Source: JBKQHQ01 sp052148715
GTDB taxonomy: Bacteria > Pseudomonadota > Alphaproteobacteria > Rhizobiales > Xanthobacteraceae
Length of the DNA: 64,000 nt
NCBI GenBank assembly: GCA_052148715.1
Contig: JBKQHQ010000121.1
Location: 1 to 64,000 of the forward strand
Direction: 5' to 3'
Below, piece by piece: positions 26,746 through 34,767 of the stretch. Made by a program: the position numbers and the translations under genes. Numbering within the stretch: the stretch's first letter is position 1; each line of letters starts with the position of its first letter. Under the pieces are notes generated by a model that searched no databases, was not told where the DNA came from, and was given only the letters and a program-made list of their open reading frames with translations.

Positions 26746-27722
26746 GGCGCCACGATCGGGCGGGACGCCATCACGGGCTGGCGCGGGCCGATCCCGGCAA
26801 ACAGCGTGCCCTCCTCGAACCAGGAGCGCGGCGCCGGGCTGCCCCACAATGTCTGGCGCTGGGCGTCGCGCAACGCCCATTTCTTCGGCTCGAGATCCGG
26901 GTCGACCGTGAGGTAGTCGCTGGTGAAAATCTCGATGCGATGGCCGTCAGGATCGCGCAGATAGAGGAAAAAGGCATTGGAGATGCCGTGCCGGCCCGGA
27001 CCGCGCTCCATGCTGGAGAGCCAGTTCGTGGTCGCGAGCAGGTCGCACAGATCGATCACGCAATTAACCGACGGCGCCCAGAAGGCCATGTGGTGCAGCC
27101 GCGGACCAACTCCGTTGGTGAAGGCGATGTCGTGCACCCCCCCCTTGCGATGCATCCAGACCGCCCAAAGATGCTTGTCGTCCTCCATCACGGTGTATTC
27201 GGTCAAGCGGAAGCCGAGTGAATTGTAGAATGCGAAGCTCGCATCAACGTCGGGCGAAAAGCAGTTGATATGATCGATCCGCTGCAACCTGCCGCCGCGG
27301 TACCGGCCGTATTGCTGCAACAGGCATTCCGCCTGATCCATGTGGAAGTAGAATTCGAGCGGCATGCCGAAGCAATCGGCGGCCGCCAGCGTGCGGCCTT
27401 GCCAAGGCCGCTCGACGAAACGGTGCGGCAGACCTTGCTCGGCAAACCAGCGGGCGGCGCGGTCGAGATCGTCCTCGCTCCACAGCTTGAACCCGATGGC
27501 GCGGCAAACCGGATGCGCCGCCTTGCGCAGCACGACCGAATGGTGGTTGCGCTCTTCGACGCCGCGCAGATAGAGCGCGCCGACGGTTTCTTCGCTGACG
27601 ATCAGGCCCAGAGCATCGACCCAATAGGCCTTCGAGTGCGCCAGGTCGGTCACGTCATACTCGACGTGGCTCACCCGCACGATGCGGAACGGCGGATCGA
27701 GGACGGGCGGCTTGATGGGCAT
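26742..27722 (-). CDS. Extradiol ring-cleavage dioxygenase, homoprotocatechuate 2,3-dioxygenase-like (VOC fold)
   Basis: A class I extradiol dioxygenase of 326 aa that closely resembles 3,4-dihydroxyphenylacetate 2,3-dioxygenase. The iron ligands are in place: His in RIDHINCFSPDV (H151), His in RLHHMAFWAPS (H210/211) and Glu in DPDGHRIEIFTSDY (E264). MERGPGRHGISNAFFLYL is strongly family-specific. The two VOC modules span about residues 10-130 and 145-270. The ATG used starts MPIKPPVL; an upstream in-frame ATG lacks support. With the convergent transporter and the LLM and reductase genes it suggests aromatic-acid catabolism. The other hpa genes are not present. Confidence 0.9.
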   Translation of the reverse strand: MPIKPPVLDPPFRIVRVSHVEYDVTDLAHSKAYWVDALGLIVSEETVGALYLRGVEERNHHSVVLRKAAHPVCRAIGFKLWSEDDLDRAARWFAEQGLPHRFVERPWQGRTLAAADCFGMPLEFYFHMDQAECLLQQYGRYRGGRLQRIDHINCFSPDVDASFAFYNSLGFRLTEYTVMEDDKHLWAVWMHRKGGVHDIAFTNGVGPRLHHMAFWAPSVNCVIDLCDLLATTNWLSSMERGPGRHGISNAFFLYLRDPDGHRIEIFTSDYLTVDPDLEPKKWALRDAQRQTLWGSPAPRSWFEEGTLFAGIGPRQPVMASRPIVAP

Positions 27723-28097
27723 GCGGGCTGCCGGATCGGTTGTAGCGCCGCAGAATAACAGTCGATGGCGCGCCACGCGAGCGCTTTCGGACCTTCGAAC
27801 GCCGCCTCACCAGTCCGGGATTGGTCTGATTCGTGGGCCTGAAACCCGGCCGATTCGACGAGTGAGCGTGTGACCCTCCTCGCACGTCGGTTTCCTGGGC
27901 GTTATTTGACGTAAATCGGCCGCCGGCGCGGCGACCTAACACCTGCCAACCGGCGGGCCGGCCTCCAACTCGATTGCCGGGCCGGCGTATTCACATACGC
28001 CGCGCGGCTCAGCATCTTCTCCTCAAGCGACCACGCTCGCTGGCACCGCGATCCTTAACCGCGGTCGCGCAACGGGCAACGATCAGAGGAGGTCACC
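27723..28097. other. Non-coding region left of the accessory genes
   Basis: About 375 bp between divergent genes. No convincing coding frame, RNA gene or repeat was recognised. It should contain promoters for the dioxygenase and for the DUF6894 gene. Confidence 0.4.
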
Positions 28098-28331
28098 ATG
28101 GCCCATATCTTCTTCCACTGCTCCAGCCCGGCGGGCCTTTTGCTGGACCGGCACGGCTGCACTGTGCAGGACCTGACCGAAGCCCGCGAGCGCGCCGCCT
28201 GCGTCGTTCACGCCTTCATCAACGCTCCAGGTCCCGAGGACTGGCGCGAGTGGAGCCTGCACGTCAGCGACGAGGAAGGTGAAGAGATCCTTTTGGTGCC
28301 GTTCGTCGCGGTGCTCGGCAAGCCGCATTGA
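28098..28331 (+). CDS. DUF6894-family small protein
   Basis: A 77-aa acidic protein (AHIFFHCSSPAGLLLDRHGC, later WSLHVSDEEGEEILLVPF) of the kind annotated DUF6894, abundant and multi-copy in Bradyrhizobium relatives. The function is unknown. The ATG has a strong GAGGAGG ribosome site. It probably forms a two-gene unit with the next small gene. There is no signal or membrane segment. Confidence 0.82.
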   Translation: MAHIFFHCSSPAGLLLDRHGCTVQDLTEARERAACVVHAFINAPGPEDWREWSLHVSDEEGEEILLVPFVAVLGKPH

Positions 28332-28347
28332 GGGTTAGGAGATCATC

Positions 28348-28569
28348 ATGTCGTCCGCCTTGTCTTTGCGCCCTTCATCCCCGGCCCTGTCCGATACGGC
28401 CTCGGTGCACGCGGAGATCGGCAACGTCGTGCGCGCGCTGGTCCGCGATTTCTTCGATCCTTACCGACCGGAGCGACACTACATGCGAGGGCCCGGCCCG
28501 AAGTGGCGCCAGAAGCGCCAGGAGGCATTGGCGGCGCAACGATCGGCTGGCGCGCGGGCCGGCGCTTGA
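28348..28569 (+). CDS. Hypothetical protein (73 aa)
   Basis: Not recognised. A basic small protein whose middle reads HAEIGNVVRALVRDFFDPYR, followed by a Lys/Arg-rich tail (PKWRQKRQEALAAQRSAG). The ATG is preceded by TAGGAG at eight bases and lies 16 bp after the DUF6894 gene, so the two are probably co-transcribed. There is no signal peptide or membrane helix. Confidence 0.65.
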   Translation: MSSALSLRPSSPALSDTASVHAEIGNVVRALVRDFFDPYRPERHYMRGPGPKWRQKRQEALAAQRSAGARAGA

Positions 28570-28615
28570 GACCTCGCGAGCGCGGCTCAAATGTCGATGC
28601 GATCCCGCCAAAATA

Positions 28616-28649
28616 AAGAGCCCCGGGAATTGCCTGTCCCGGAGCTCTT
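28616..28649. terminator. Bidirectional terminator hairpin
   Basis: The stem AAGAGCcCCGGGA / TCCCGGaGCTCTT with an eight-base loop stands between convergent genes and can serve both. An AT-rich stretch flanks the left side. Confidence 0.6.
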
Positions 28650-28708
28650 CAGAACCGCTCGGTAGAAGCATTGATTGGGGGAGCCACTCCCGAGCGATCA
28701 CTATCCCA

Positions 28709-29443
28709 TCATGGGAACGATGGTAATTTGAAGTTCAGCCCGGCCTTCACAACGTTCTGGCGTTCGCGGATGCTCACGAAGTTCTGCGAGAAAGTCTGCG
28801 AGACGACAGTGAACGCGTTCGTGGCGGTGCCGAAATCGTAGTAGTCATACTCGATAAAGCCCGACATGAAATCCGCGAAGGCGTATTCGCCGCCGACGCC
28901 AACGGTCCAGCCGCTGCGTATCTCACTCGCCGTCGACGTGACTATGTTGGTGGTCGGGACGAACGTATCGTAGTTGTCCCGTTCCCAGGCGGCGCCGCCT
29001 TTGACGTAGCCTAGGAACCGGCCCCCCCAGGTGTAACCGATCCGACCGGTAACCGACGCCAGCCACATGATCGTCGAACGGTCTTGCAGGTTGGTCGTGG
29101 TAAGGTCGGTATTGGCGCCGCTGGCATGCGCCCAATCCTCGTCCTCCTGGATTCCGAACACGAAGGTACCGACCTGATAGTTGCAGCCGCCTTGGCTTCC
29201 GACCATGATACCGCCCGGATAGTTGCTTCCGTATGGCGTGCCGACCGGCGTGGACGGTGCGGCGACGGTCCAGTCCTTCTCCGCCCATACGCCGCCGAGA
29301 TTGCCGCCGCCGTAACAGCCGGTCCAGCTGTAAGCCGGAACATAGGCTGGCGCCTTCGTATAGATTGGCGCCATGTCGGCAGCTGAAGCGCCCGCCAGCA
29401 TGGCCAGCGACATTGAAGTCCCAAGTAGCAGCCTCTTCATCAC
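28709..29443 (-). CDS. Outer-membrane beta-barrel protein (Omp25/RopB type)
   Basis: A predicted eight-stranded outer-membrane barrel of 244 aa. The signal peptide (RLLLGTSMSLAMLAGASA, cut before ADM) is followed by YSWTGCYGGGNLGGVWAEKD, and barrel strands include VTGRIGYTWGGRFLGYVKGG and VGVGGEYAFADFMSGFIEYD. The C-terminus (KAGLNFKLPSFP) ends close to the usual aromatic residue. Such proteins are abundant structural and surface proteins in Hyphomicrobiales. Either of two adjacent ATGs could start it. Confidence 0.88.
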   Translation of the reverse strand: MMKRLLLGTSMSLAMLAGASAADMAPIYTKAPAYVPAYSWTGCYGGGNLGGVWAEKDWTVAAPSTPVGTPYGSNYPGGIMVGSQGGCNYQVGTFVFGIQEDEDWAHASGANTDLTTTNLQDRSTIMWLASVTGRIGYTWGGRFLGYVKGGAAWERDNYDTFVPTTNIVTSTASEIRSGWTVGVGGEYAFADFMSGFIEYDYYDFGTATNAFTVVSQTFSQNFVSIRERQNVVKAGLNFKLPSFP

Positions 29444-29792
29444 AAACCCCCTATGTTCCCCGCCCAGAACCTAACAATGATTCGACCGTCAATCTACAGG
29501 ATCACCGACGCAATATCAACAAGTGCAGGCGCATCCAACACTGCGAACTGAAAATCGAGATCGATTTAGTTATATCGAAATACCGTCAACAGTATTATTT
29601 TACATCATAGCAACAGATTTATTTCGTCAGGTGCAGCAAAGGCACATTCGCAAGGCCTCCGCATGCTCACGCACCGTCCATGTCATCCAAGCGAAACAAT
29701 CGGGCGAGGAAGATATCGCCGCGGTATAGACGTAGGCAATTAGGCCGTTACGGTGGCTATAGCGGGGATTTTGTTCGCGTTTGAGTGTGGAG
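29444..29792. other. AT-rich non-coding region
   Basis: About 350 bp upstream of the outer-membrane gene and downstream of the 539-aa gene. It is markedly more AT-rich than the window average between about 29500 and 29640. No coding frame was judged real. A weak inverted repeat (GTATAG ... CTATAGC) lies near the end of the 539-aa gene. No copy of that gene's upstream hairpin is seen here. Confidence 0.4.
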
Positions 29793-31412
29793 TCACGCGG
29801 CTTTGAGGCCGACGGCTCGGACGAGGGTATCGAGATCGTCGATGACGCGCTGATAGAGGCGATCGAGTTGAGATCGCCTTTGGGATTCGAGCTGGGCATC
29901 TGCTTTGATGGGGCTGAGAAGACCTGCCGTGAGTGGGGCATAGACGCGTTCGAAGAGCTTCAGGAAGACAAGGCAGATCGAGTACCCCTGCGGGAGGAGT
30001 TGATAGCGGCGAGAGTTCGGGAGCTTGGCAACGAGGCCTTTGGCGCGGAGTTTCGAGAGATCGTAGCGGAGCGAGGCGAGCGTGTAGTGCTCGGGGGCGC
30101 AGCCGAGCGCTTCGATGACGGCGGGATGGATTTCGGCGGTGGTGAAGGCATTGCCGGCTGCGATGTGTGCAAAGCGTACGAGCGCATGCATCAGGGCGAG
30201 TTGCCGAGGATGATCGAGCTTAAGGCCCGGAACGCGCTTTCCCGTCGACGTGATTGTCGGTTCCGCGAGCTTTCGCAGCTGACCGCGATCGACAAAGGTT
30301 TCCAGGATATCCTGCTGGACGTTGAGGTAGTTATCGTTGATCGCCGATAGAGCTTTTTGCAGGACAGGGAGATTTTCGACGGCTTTCTTGACGCCGTAAT
30401 CATTGACGTTGTTGCTCGCTGCCTCCGTCCGAAGGATGAGGTGATCGCGAACGTACTGTTTGATGAAGCCATTGCGATAGTGGCTGCGAATCACCGGGTT
30501 CGGCAGGTTCATGTCCTCGATCTCGGTTTGCAGCTTGCCTCGATATTGCTTGCTGACTTTGCGACCGAAGATCACGGTGATCTTGTTCGGCTGCCCTATT
30601 GTTCGATTGGCATCGAGCAGGCGTTGGCCGAGATTATCCAATGCCGCACGACGATGGAAGATGAGGTTGTCGCAGTACTCGACTTGCGAGAAGAACAGCC
30701 GGTGCCGGCAGCCCGCATGCTCTCGCTCTCTTGCGGTGAAGAAGGGCGTGAGGTGCGCCAGCCACTTTTGGCCGCAGGTCACCAGATCCCGAGGGGTGAG
30801 CGAGTTGGCGAGTTCCTGCAGGCGATCGGGAGCTGCGCATTTCAAGAAGGCATTGGCGAACTGCTTGAATCCGATGCCTTTCTCGCGCATGCGGTTGGCC
30901 AGCCAATGGTGCTGGTTGAGGCAGATACGGGCGGAGAATGGAAGGTAGGGGCAAACGCGCACGAACATTCGTCCCCAGTTCCGGTCATTGATGTAAAAGT
31001 TGTATTGAATGACCCAGCGTTGCGCGAACTGTAGGTGCCATCGGTTCGCGACCTTATCGCCGATGGCAGTCATGATGCGCGCGGGTTCTCGCGCTTTGAG
31101 GATGAGCACGACTGCGTCGGGCTTGGCGCGTTCGAAATACGGGTCGACGAATTCGTCACGACGGCCCTTTGGCGCCTCGACGATCGGAATATTGCGCTTC
31201 GCGGCCCGCTCTTTCACCCAGCTCTGAAATTGGTCAGCGATGTCGCGTAGGGTATACCGCGTCACCGGGTATAGCTGGCGATACGTGTTGAAGAAGCCGA
31301 CGACCCTCTCCGGCTGCTGGAACGGCTGAATCAACCCATTCAGCAGGATGCGGTCGAAACAACGATAATGCCAGCGTATGCTGTCCTTGTGGTGCTCGAA
31401 GAAGGAGTTCAT
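29793..31412 (-). CDS. Winged-helix protein of unknown function, possible mobile-element protein
   Basis: Not assigned to a named family. The 539-aa protein is basic and soluble. Visible landmarks are HHKDSIRWHYRCFDRILLNG at the N-terminus, a Cys/aromatic block CPYLPFSARICLNQHHW at 154-170, FGRK at 282-285, LRTEAASNNVNDYG at 327-340, and a likely C-terminal winged HTH around 425-480 (TLASLRYDLSKLRAKGLVAK, then LPNSRRYQL). I recall similar multi-copy proteins of unknown function in soil and metagenomic bacteria; this was not searched. GC content looks lower than in flanking genes. The ATG has a strong GGGAGG, and a large hairpin lies 64 bp upstream. It has no recognisable DDE, HUH or recombinase motif. 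It could be an uncharacterised transposition protein or a DNA/RNA-binding regulator. Confidence 0.8.
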   Translation of the reverse strand: MNSFFEHHKDSIRWHYRCFDRILLNGLIQPFQQPERVVGFFNTYRQLYPVTRYTLRDIADQFQSWVKERAAKRNIPIVEAPKGRRDEFVDPYFERAKPDAVVLILKAREPARIMTAIGDKVANRWHLQFAQRWVIQYNFYINDRNWGRMFVRVCPYLPFSARICLNQHHWLANRMREKGIGFKQFANAFLKCAAPDRLQELANSLTPRDLVTCGQKWLAHLTPFFTAREREHAGCRHRLFFSQVEYCDNLIFHRRAALDNLGQRLLDANRTIGQPNKITVIFGRKVSKQYRGKLQTEIEDMNLPNPVIRSHYRNGFIKQYVRDHLILRTEAASNNVNDYGVKKAVENLPVLQKALSAINDNYLNVQQDILETFVDRGQLRKLAEPTITSTGKRVPGLKLDHPRQLALMHALVRFAHIAAGNAFTTAEIHPAVIEALGCAPEHYTLASLRYDLSKLRAKGLVAKLPNSRRYQLLPQGYSICLVFLKLFERVYAPLTAGLLSPIKADAQLESQRRSQLDRLYQRVIDDLDTLVRAVGLKAA

Positions 31413-31475
31413 GGCCGCCTCCCGGCTGCGGTATCAGCAGCGGGATCGTAGCGGCTATGCTCGGCTTGCAACCAT

Positions 31476-31557
31476 GGCTCCGCCCTTGATATCCCGTGAT
31501 TCTCCACCGCCCCCTCGTCTCGCTCAGGCGCAAGGGATATCAAGGGCGGAGCCCTTG
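31476..31557 (-). promoter_or_regulatory. Perfect 20-bp-arm hairpin with an alternative short hairpin, upstream of the 539-aa gene
   Basis: The left arm GGCTCCGCCCTTGATATCCC is an exact reverse complement of the right arm GGGATATCAAGGGCGGAGCC, with a 38-base loop. The right arm also contains CAAGGGC, which can pair with the adjacent GCCCTTG across GGA to make a competing 7-bp hairpin. In the sense of the 539-aa gene the small hairpin comes first. It may be a structured 5' leader, a non-coding RNA, or the end of a mobile element. Confidence 0.7.
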
Positions 31558-31843
31558 GCTAGTTAGATTTGACGGAATGGGAAGACGCCGCTGCCGCCCT
31601 CCCGTCGGGCCAGCGCCGAGCGAAGCGCGTCGAAGTCCGTGACGCCCTGCGGGTGCAAGTCTGCCGATCGCCGTCTCATGCGCACCGCTCGCCTCCGCCA
31701 ACGTTGGCCGTCGTCTTATTTGGACGAAGGGCCGCCCTCGGCTCCGCAGCCTCGTGGCCATCGAGCCGGCCGGTGGCCCGCGCGCCGTCGGATAGTGACG
31801 CAACGACCGCCGGCTAACGAATTCTTCACCATTCCGGCGCAAC

Positions 31844-32282
31844 CGTTCCGTTGCCGCGCGACGGAACGAGGAGGAACGGGCATGTACACACTTGGAACGG
31901 CAGCGACGGCGGCAGGCCTCAGCAAGTCCACGATCCACCGTGCGATCAAGGCTGGCCGCATCTCGGCCACTAAGAACGACACCGGCGACTGGTCGATCGA
32001 CCCGGCCGAGTTGCACCGGGTGTTCCCGCCTGTAACGGACGAGCCCGTTCCGTTGGAACGTGACGCAACCCCCAAGCTTGAGGCTGTGGTGGCCAAGTTG
32101 GAGGGCGAGATCACCGCGCTCAAGGGTGTTTCGGACCTGTTGCGCAGCCAGCTCCACGACGTGCGGACGGACCGCGACGCATGGCGCGAGCAGGCCGCCA
32201 GGCTCGCTTTGCCCGCACCCGAGGTCGAGCCCAAGCGGCCCTGGTGGAAGCGTCTCGCCGGCTGAAAGCGGGCCCACGTTCC
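31844..32282. repeat. Cluster of seven GGAACG / CGTTCC hexamers around the HTH gene
   Basis: Exact hexamers in either orientation begin at 31844, 31863, 31873, 31894, 32046, 32055 and 32277. The first two sit in the inverted repeat CGTTCCGT-N9-ACGGAACG about 14-37 bases before the start codon. The 32046/32055 pair forms CGTTCCgttGGAACG inside the gene. About 0.2 would be expected by chance in this length at equal base frequencies. Confidence 0.65.
31882..32265 (+). CDS. Excisionase/MerR-like HTH DNA-binding protein with coiled coil
   Basis: A 127-aa protein. The N-terminus (YTLGTAATAAGLSKSTIHRA, then IKAGRISATKND) is a classic helix-turn-helix of the excisionase/MerR type, followed by SIDPAELHRVFPP. 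A coiled coil spans about residues 64-105 (KLEAVVAKLEGEITALKG), and the protein ends in a basic, Trp-rich KRPWWKRLAG. Related proteins are common on plasmids and islands of Methylobacterium and Bradyrhizobium relatives. The ATG has AGGAGG at about six bases. The GGAACG inverted repeat just upstream is a likely autoregulatory operator. A decayed copy lies 2.5 kb downstream. Confidence 0.82.
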   Translation: MYTLGTAATAAGLSKSTIHRAIKAGRISATKNDTGDWSIDPAELHRVFPPVTDEPVPLERDATPKLEAVVAKLEGEITALKGVSDLLRSQLHDVRTDRDAWREQAARLALPAPEVEPKRPWWKRLAG

Positions 32283-32451
32283 ACGGTCTCGTGGCTATTG
32301 AGGCGCGGCAGGCGCGCCGTGAGCCCAATGGCGCAACGAGATAGCTTTAGTGCAAAGTCGGCAAATTGACTAATGGCATTGCAGCCGGTCTTGACGGGCG
32401 TTTCTTCAGGCACGGATCGCTTCGGACACCGCGCCACCTTCCAGGCCCAGC

Positions 32452-32487
32452 AAAAAGGGCTCGGAAGCTTAGTTGCTCCCGAGCCCT
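32452..32487 (-). terminator. Rho-independent terminator of the secreted-protein gene
   Basis: Read on the minus strand, a 9-bp stem (AGGGCTCGG / CCGAGCCCT) is followed by TTTTT. It lies 35 bp past the stop of the minus-strand secreted hypothetical gene. Confidence 0.75.
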
Positions 32488-32522
32488 GGATGGCCAGCGC
32501 ACCTTATCGGCTAGGCATCCGC

Positions 32523-32840
32523 CTACTTCGTACAGCCAGCGAAAATATCAGGGAGATAGTCAAGATTGAAACAAGCGTTATGCCAGTATCCATTGTAATA
32601 TCTCCGACCTTGGCTATCGATGGGGCTCCCCTCGGGTGAATACCGGTAAGGCCCGCCGGAGACGTGAGGCGGGGGGCCGTAATGGCGTGGCCCGTACCCG
32701 TTGTATTGGACAGCCTGGACCTCCGGGACGATGCGGGTCGCTACCGATTGCGTCTCGCCGGGAAAGGCCAGCGCTTGGCCCGTCGTCAGTGTCATTATCG
32801 AAGCGCCGGCCACGCCGGCAAGAATAGCCAACTTGCGCAT
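32523..32840 (-). CDS. Secreted Tyr/Gly/Pro-rich hypothetical protein
   Basis: Not recognised. The 105-aa product has a clear signal peptide (KLAILAGVAGASIMTLTTGQ, then ALA). The mature part is rich in Tyr, Gly, Pro and His (YNGYGPRHYGPPPHVSGGPY) and ends with two Cys (NACFNLDYLPDIFAGCTK) that may form a disulfide. It is probably a periplasmic or surface structural protein. A good terminator follows, supporting it as a real single-gene unit. Confidence 0.75.
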   Translation of the reverse strand: MRKLAILAGVAGASIMTLTTGQALAFPGETQSVATRIVPEVQAVQYNGYGPRHYGPPPHVSGGPYRYSPEGSPIDSQGRRYYNGYWHNACFNLDYLPDIFAGCTK

Positions 32841-33503
32841 GTTACGATTTCCTACTGATGGTACGGCGCGTGCCGTGCAGCAACGATTCTCTTTGTTAGT
32901 TCAGCCTCGGGCTGCCGCGCGGTCCGGCCACAGCCGTCGCCCCTCTCGCCTGAACGCCTGCCGCCGATCGAAGTTCGCGCGATCGCGACAGTTTGATCGA
33001 GCGGCCGCGCGGTGGCGTGCACGCACGGCGCAAAGAAGCCGGCAGAGTACAGTTGGCGAGAGGCGGAGGGCATCAGGTTCGTGCCTCTTGATTTGTAGTT
33101 GGACGTAAGTTGTCGCGAATGTTGTGATGTCCGAGCTGAATCCGGCAGGCGGTAGGTAGGATGCATATTTCGGTAAAGTCTGTTTTGTTACATCTGTCTT
33201 GGAAGTATAGGATGCACGTATTCAATGAGCCTGATCGACACACCATTTTTGCAAACAGTTTCAACCTCGATTTAGCTCGATTTCCTCGATCAAACCCGGA
33301 TCGTCGGCGCCGTCGCGTGTCCGGTCGACTCGCCGCGACATCGGCCACATGCGGAGCGCGTCATCGGCTGCGGGCCTGAGCAGCTCGGTTCCCGCCGCTC
33401 AGGCCATCATTGCGATGATTCAAGCGCCGGCTTCGCCGACTAAGCTTATGCAACGAGCCACGCCCATGAAGAGCGCGGCCCGCCAATCCGACTTATTCGA
33501 AGG
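32841..33503. other. Long non-coding gap with an AT-rich patch
   Basis: About 660 bp between two minus-strand secreted-protein genes. No convincing gene was found; frames of up to about 135 codons here lack ribosome sites and protein-like composition. An AT-rich patch lies near 33090-33260. It may be a remnant of lost accessory DNA. Confidence 0.45.
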
Positions 33504-33968
33504 TTACTTGTAGTAGCCCACGCCGCAATACTCATCGCCAATGCGAGCGATATAGGATTGCTTGGCAACAGGCTCGGTCGTTCCAGGTTTCGGGAATTTA
33601 TAATCTACGGTAATGGCGGCGCCTTCCGCAGCACTCTTAGCCGCGTCGTAGATCCTTTGACCGAGTGGATCGTCCCCGATTTTCAATACGCGTGCATCTG
33701 TTCCCATCAGGGCCGGATTCACGTGTGCAGTGAATTTTCCATCGCTTATGCGGGAGCAGAACACGTACAGGTCGCGGTCGTGGTAGTCCTTGTTATTCTT
33801 ATCGTTGAATGCGGCAAGCGCGGCGGCTTCGTTGGCCTTGAGCGCGCCAATGGCGCGATCGAAAATAGCCTTGGCTTCGGCGGCCGTGCCTTGAGCATTC
33901 GCGAAGCTCGCGGTGCAGAGGGTTGTCGCGAGAGCCGCCAGGGTTGCGACGACGAGTTTGTGCAGCAT
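33504..33968 (-). CDS. Secreted single-Cache-domain protein
   Basis: A 154-aa periplasmic protein. The signal peptide ends SFANAQG. The rest fits the stand-alone Cache family: AAEAKAIFDRAIGALKANEA, NDKNNKDYHDRDLYVFCSRI, KFTAHVNPALMGTDARVLKI and DYKFPKPGTTEPVAKQSYIA, then RIGDEYCGVGYYK. These normally bind small molecules; when not attached to a receptor they may act as soluble sensors. Two Cys could pair. The ATG has GGAGG upstream. The gene stands alone in the accessory region. Confidence 0.82.
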   Translation of the reverse strand: MLHKLVVATLAALATTLCTASFANAQGTAAEAKAIFDRAIGALKANEAAALAAFNDKNNKDYHDRDLYVFCSRISDGKFTAHVNPALMGTDARVLKIGDDPLGQRIYDAAKSAAEGAAITVDYKFPKPGTTEPVAKQSYIARIGDEYCGVGYYK

Positions 33969-34381
33969 GACGTTTCCTCCATTGGAGCTGTGAAGTTATT
34001 GGTAGAAAGGCCCTCAATCATGGTGCCTTGGATGGCGAAAATAAAGCGACAAAGCGCGCGGTGCGGGGGGCGCCGAGAGTCGAGTCGTCGTTTTGGAGTC
34101 GAGTGAGGGACGCAAGCCCGGTTTTTTGGGTCGGGGCGGAGAGGTTGGCTGCCTCAAGGCTCACGGTACCGGGTCCCGACGGCCCTCCCTCCCCGACCAA
34201 CACGTGAACGCGGACACAGCGCCACCGCGGGCCAAGCTTGGAGATCGCACTCCGCAGCCGGCCGGTGGTTCGCCTACGCCGGGGCGAATGGTGGACGGGG
34301 GAACGATCATTGGCTGACGAATCCCCCACCGTTCCGGCGCAACCGTTCCGTCGCCGCGCGATGGAACGAGAAGGAACGGGC
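33969..34381. other. Non-coding region upstream of the decayed HTH copy
   Basis: About 410 bp. The last 65 bp repeat the upstream region of the intact HTH gene, including the GGAACG inverted repeat. Nothing else was recognised. Confidence 0.45.
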
Positions 34382-34561
34382 ATGTACACACTTGGAATGG
34401 CAGCGACGGCGGCAGGCCTCAGCAAGTCCACGATCCACCGTGCGATCAAAGCTGGCCGCATCTCTCAGCTACAAAGAACGACACGGGCGACTGGTCGATC
34501 GACCCGGCCGAGCCACACCGGGTGTTCCGCCTGTAACGGTCGAGCCCATTCCGCTGGAACG
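34300..34561. repeat. Second GGAACG / CGTTCC cluster, around the decayed HTH copy
   Basis: Six exact hexamers begin at 34300, 34330, 34344, 34363, 34373 and 34556. The promoter-proximal trio has the same spacing as in the first cluster, with one mismatch in the inverted repeat (CGTTCCGT-N9-ATGGAACG). Confidence 0.6.
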
Positions 34562-34767
34562 TGACGCAACCCCCCAAGCTTTGGGCTGTGGTGGCCAAGT
34601 TGGAGGGCGAGATAACCGCGCTCAAGGGTGTTTCAGACTGTGGCGCAGCCAACTCGACGACGTGCGGACGGACCGTGACGCATGGCGCGAGCAGGCGGCC
34701 CGGGCTCGCGTTGCCAGAGCGGGAGACCGAGCCAAAGCGCCCGTGGTGGAAGCGTCTCGCCGGCTGC
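34382..34767 (+). pseudogene. Frameshifted second copy of the excisionase/MerR-like gene
   Basis: The copy begins like the intact paralogue (MYTLGMAATAAGLSKSTIHR) and can be aligned along its whole length at nucleotide level, including the end encoding KRPWWKRLAG. Against the intact copy it carries a two-base insertion after the HTH codons for AGRIS, a one-base loss before CCGCCTGTAACGG, a one-base gain at the CCCCCC run, and further indels, so no single frame survives. The stop codon is also lost. The GGAACG hexamers upstream are kept better than the reading frame. Confidence 0.8.

Noticed and set aside
29781..31034. Several plus-strand open frames of 190-225 codons opposite the 539-aa gene
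   Set aside because: Low-complexity shadows; the minus-strand frame has the better ribosome site and a recognisable winged helix.
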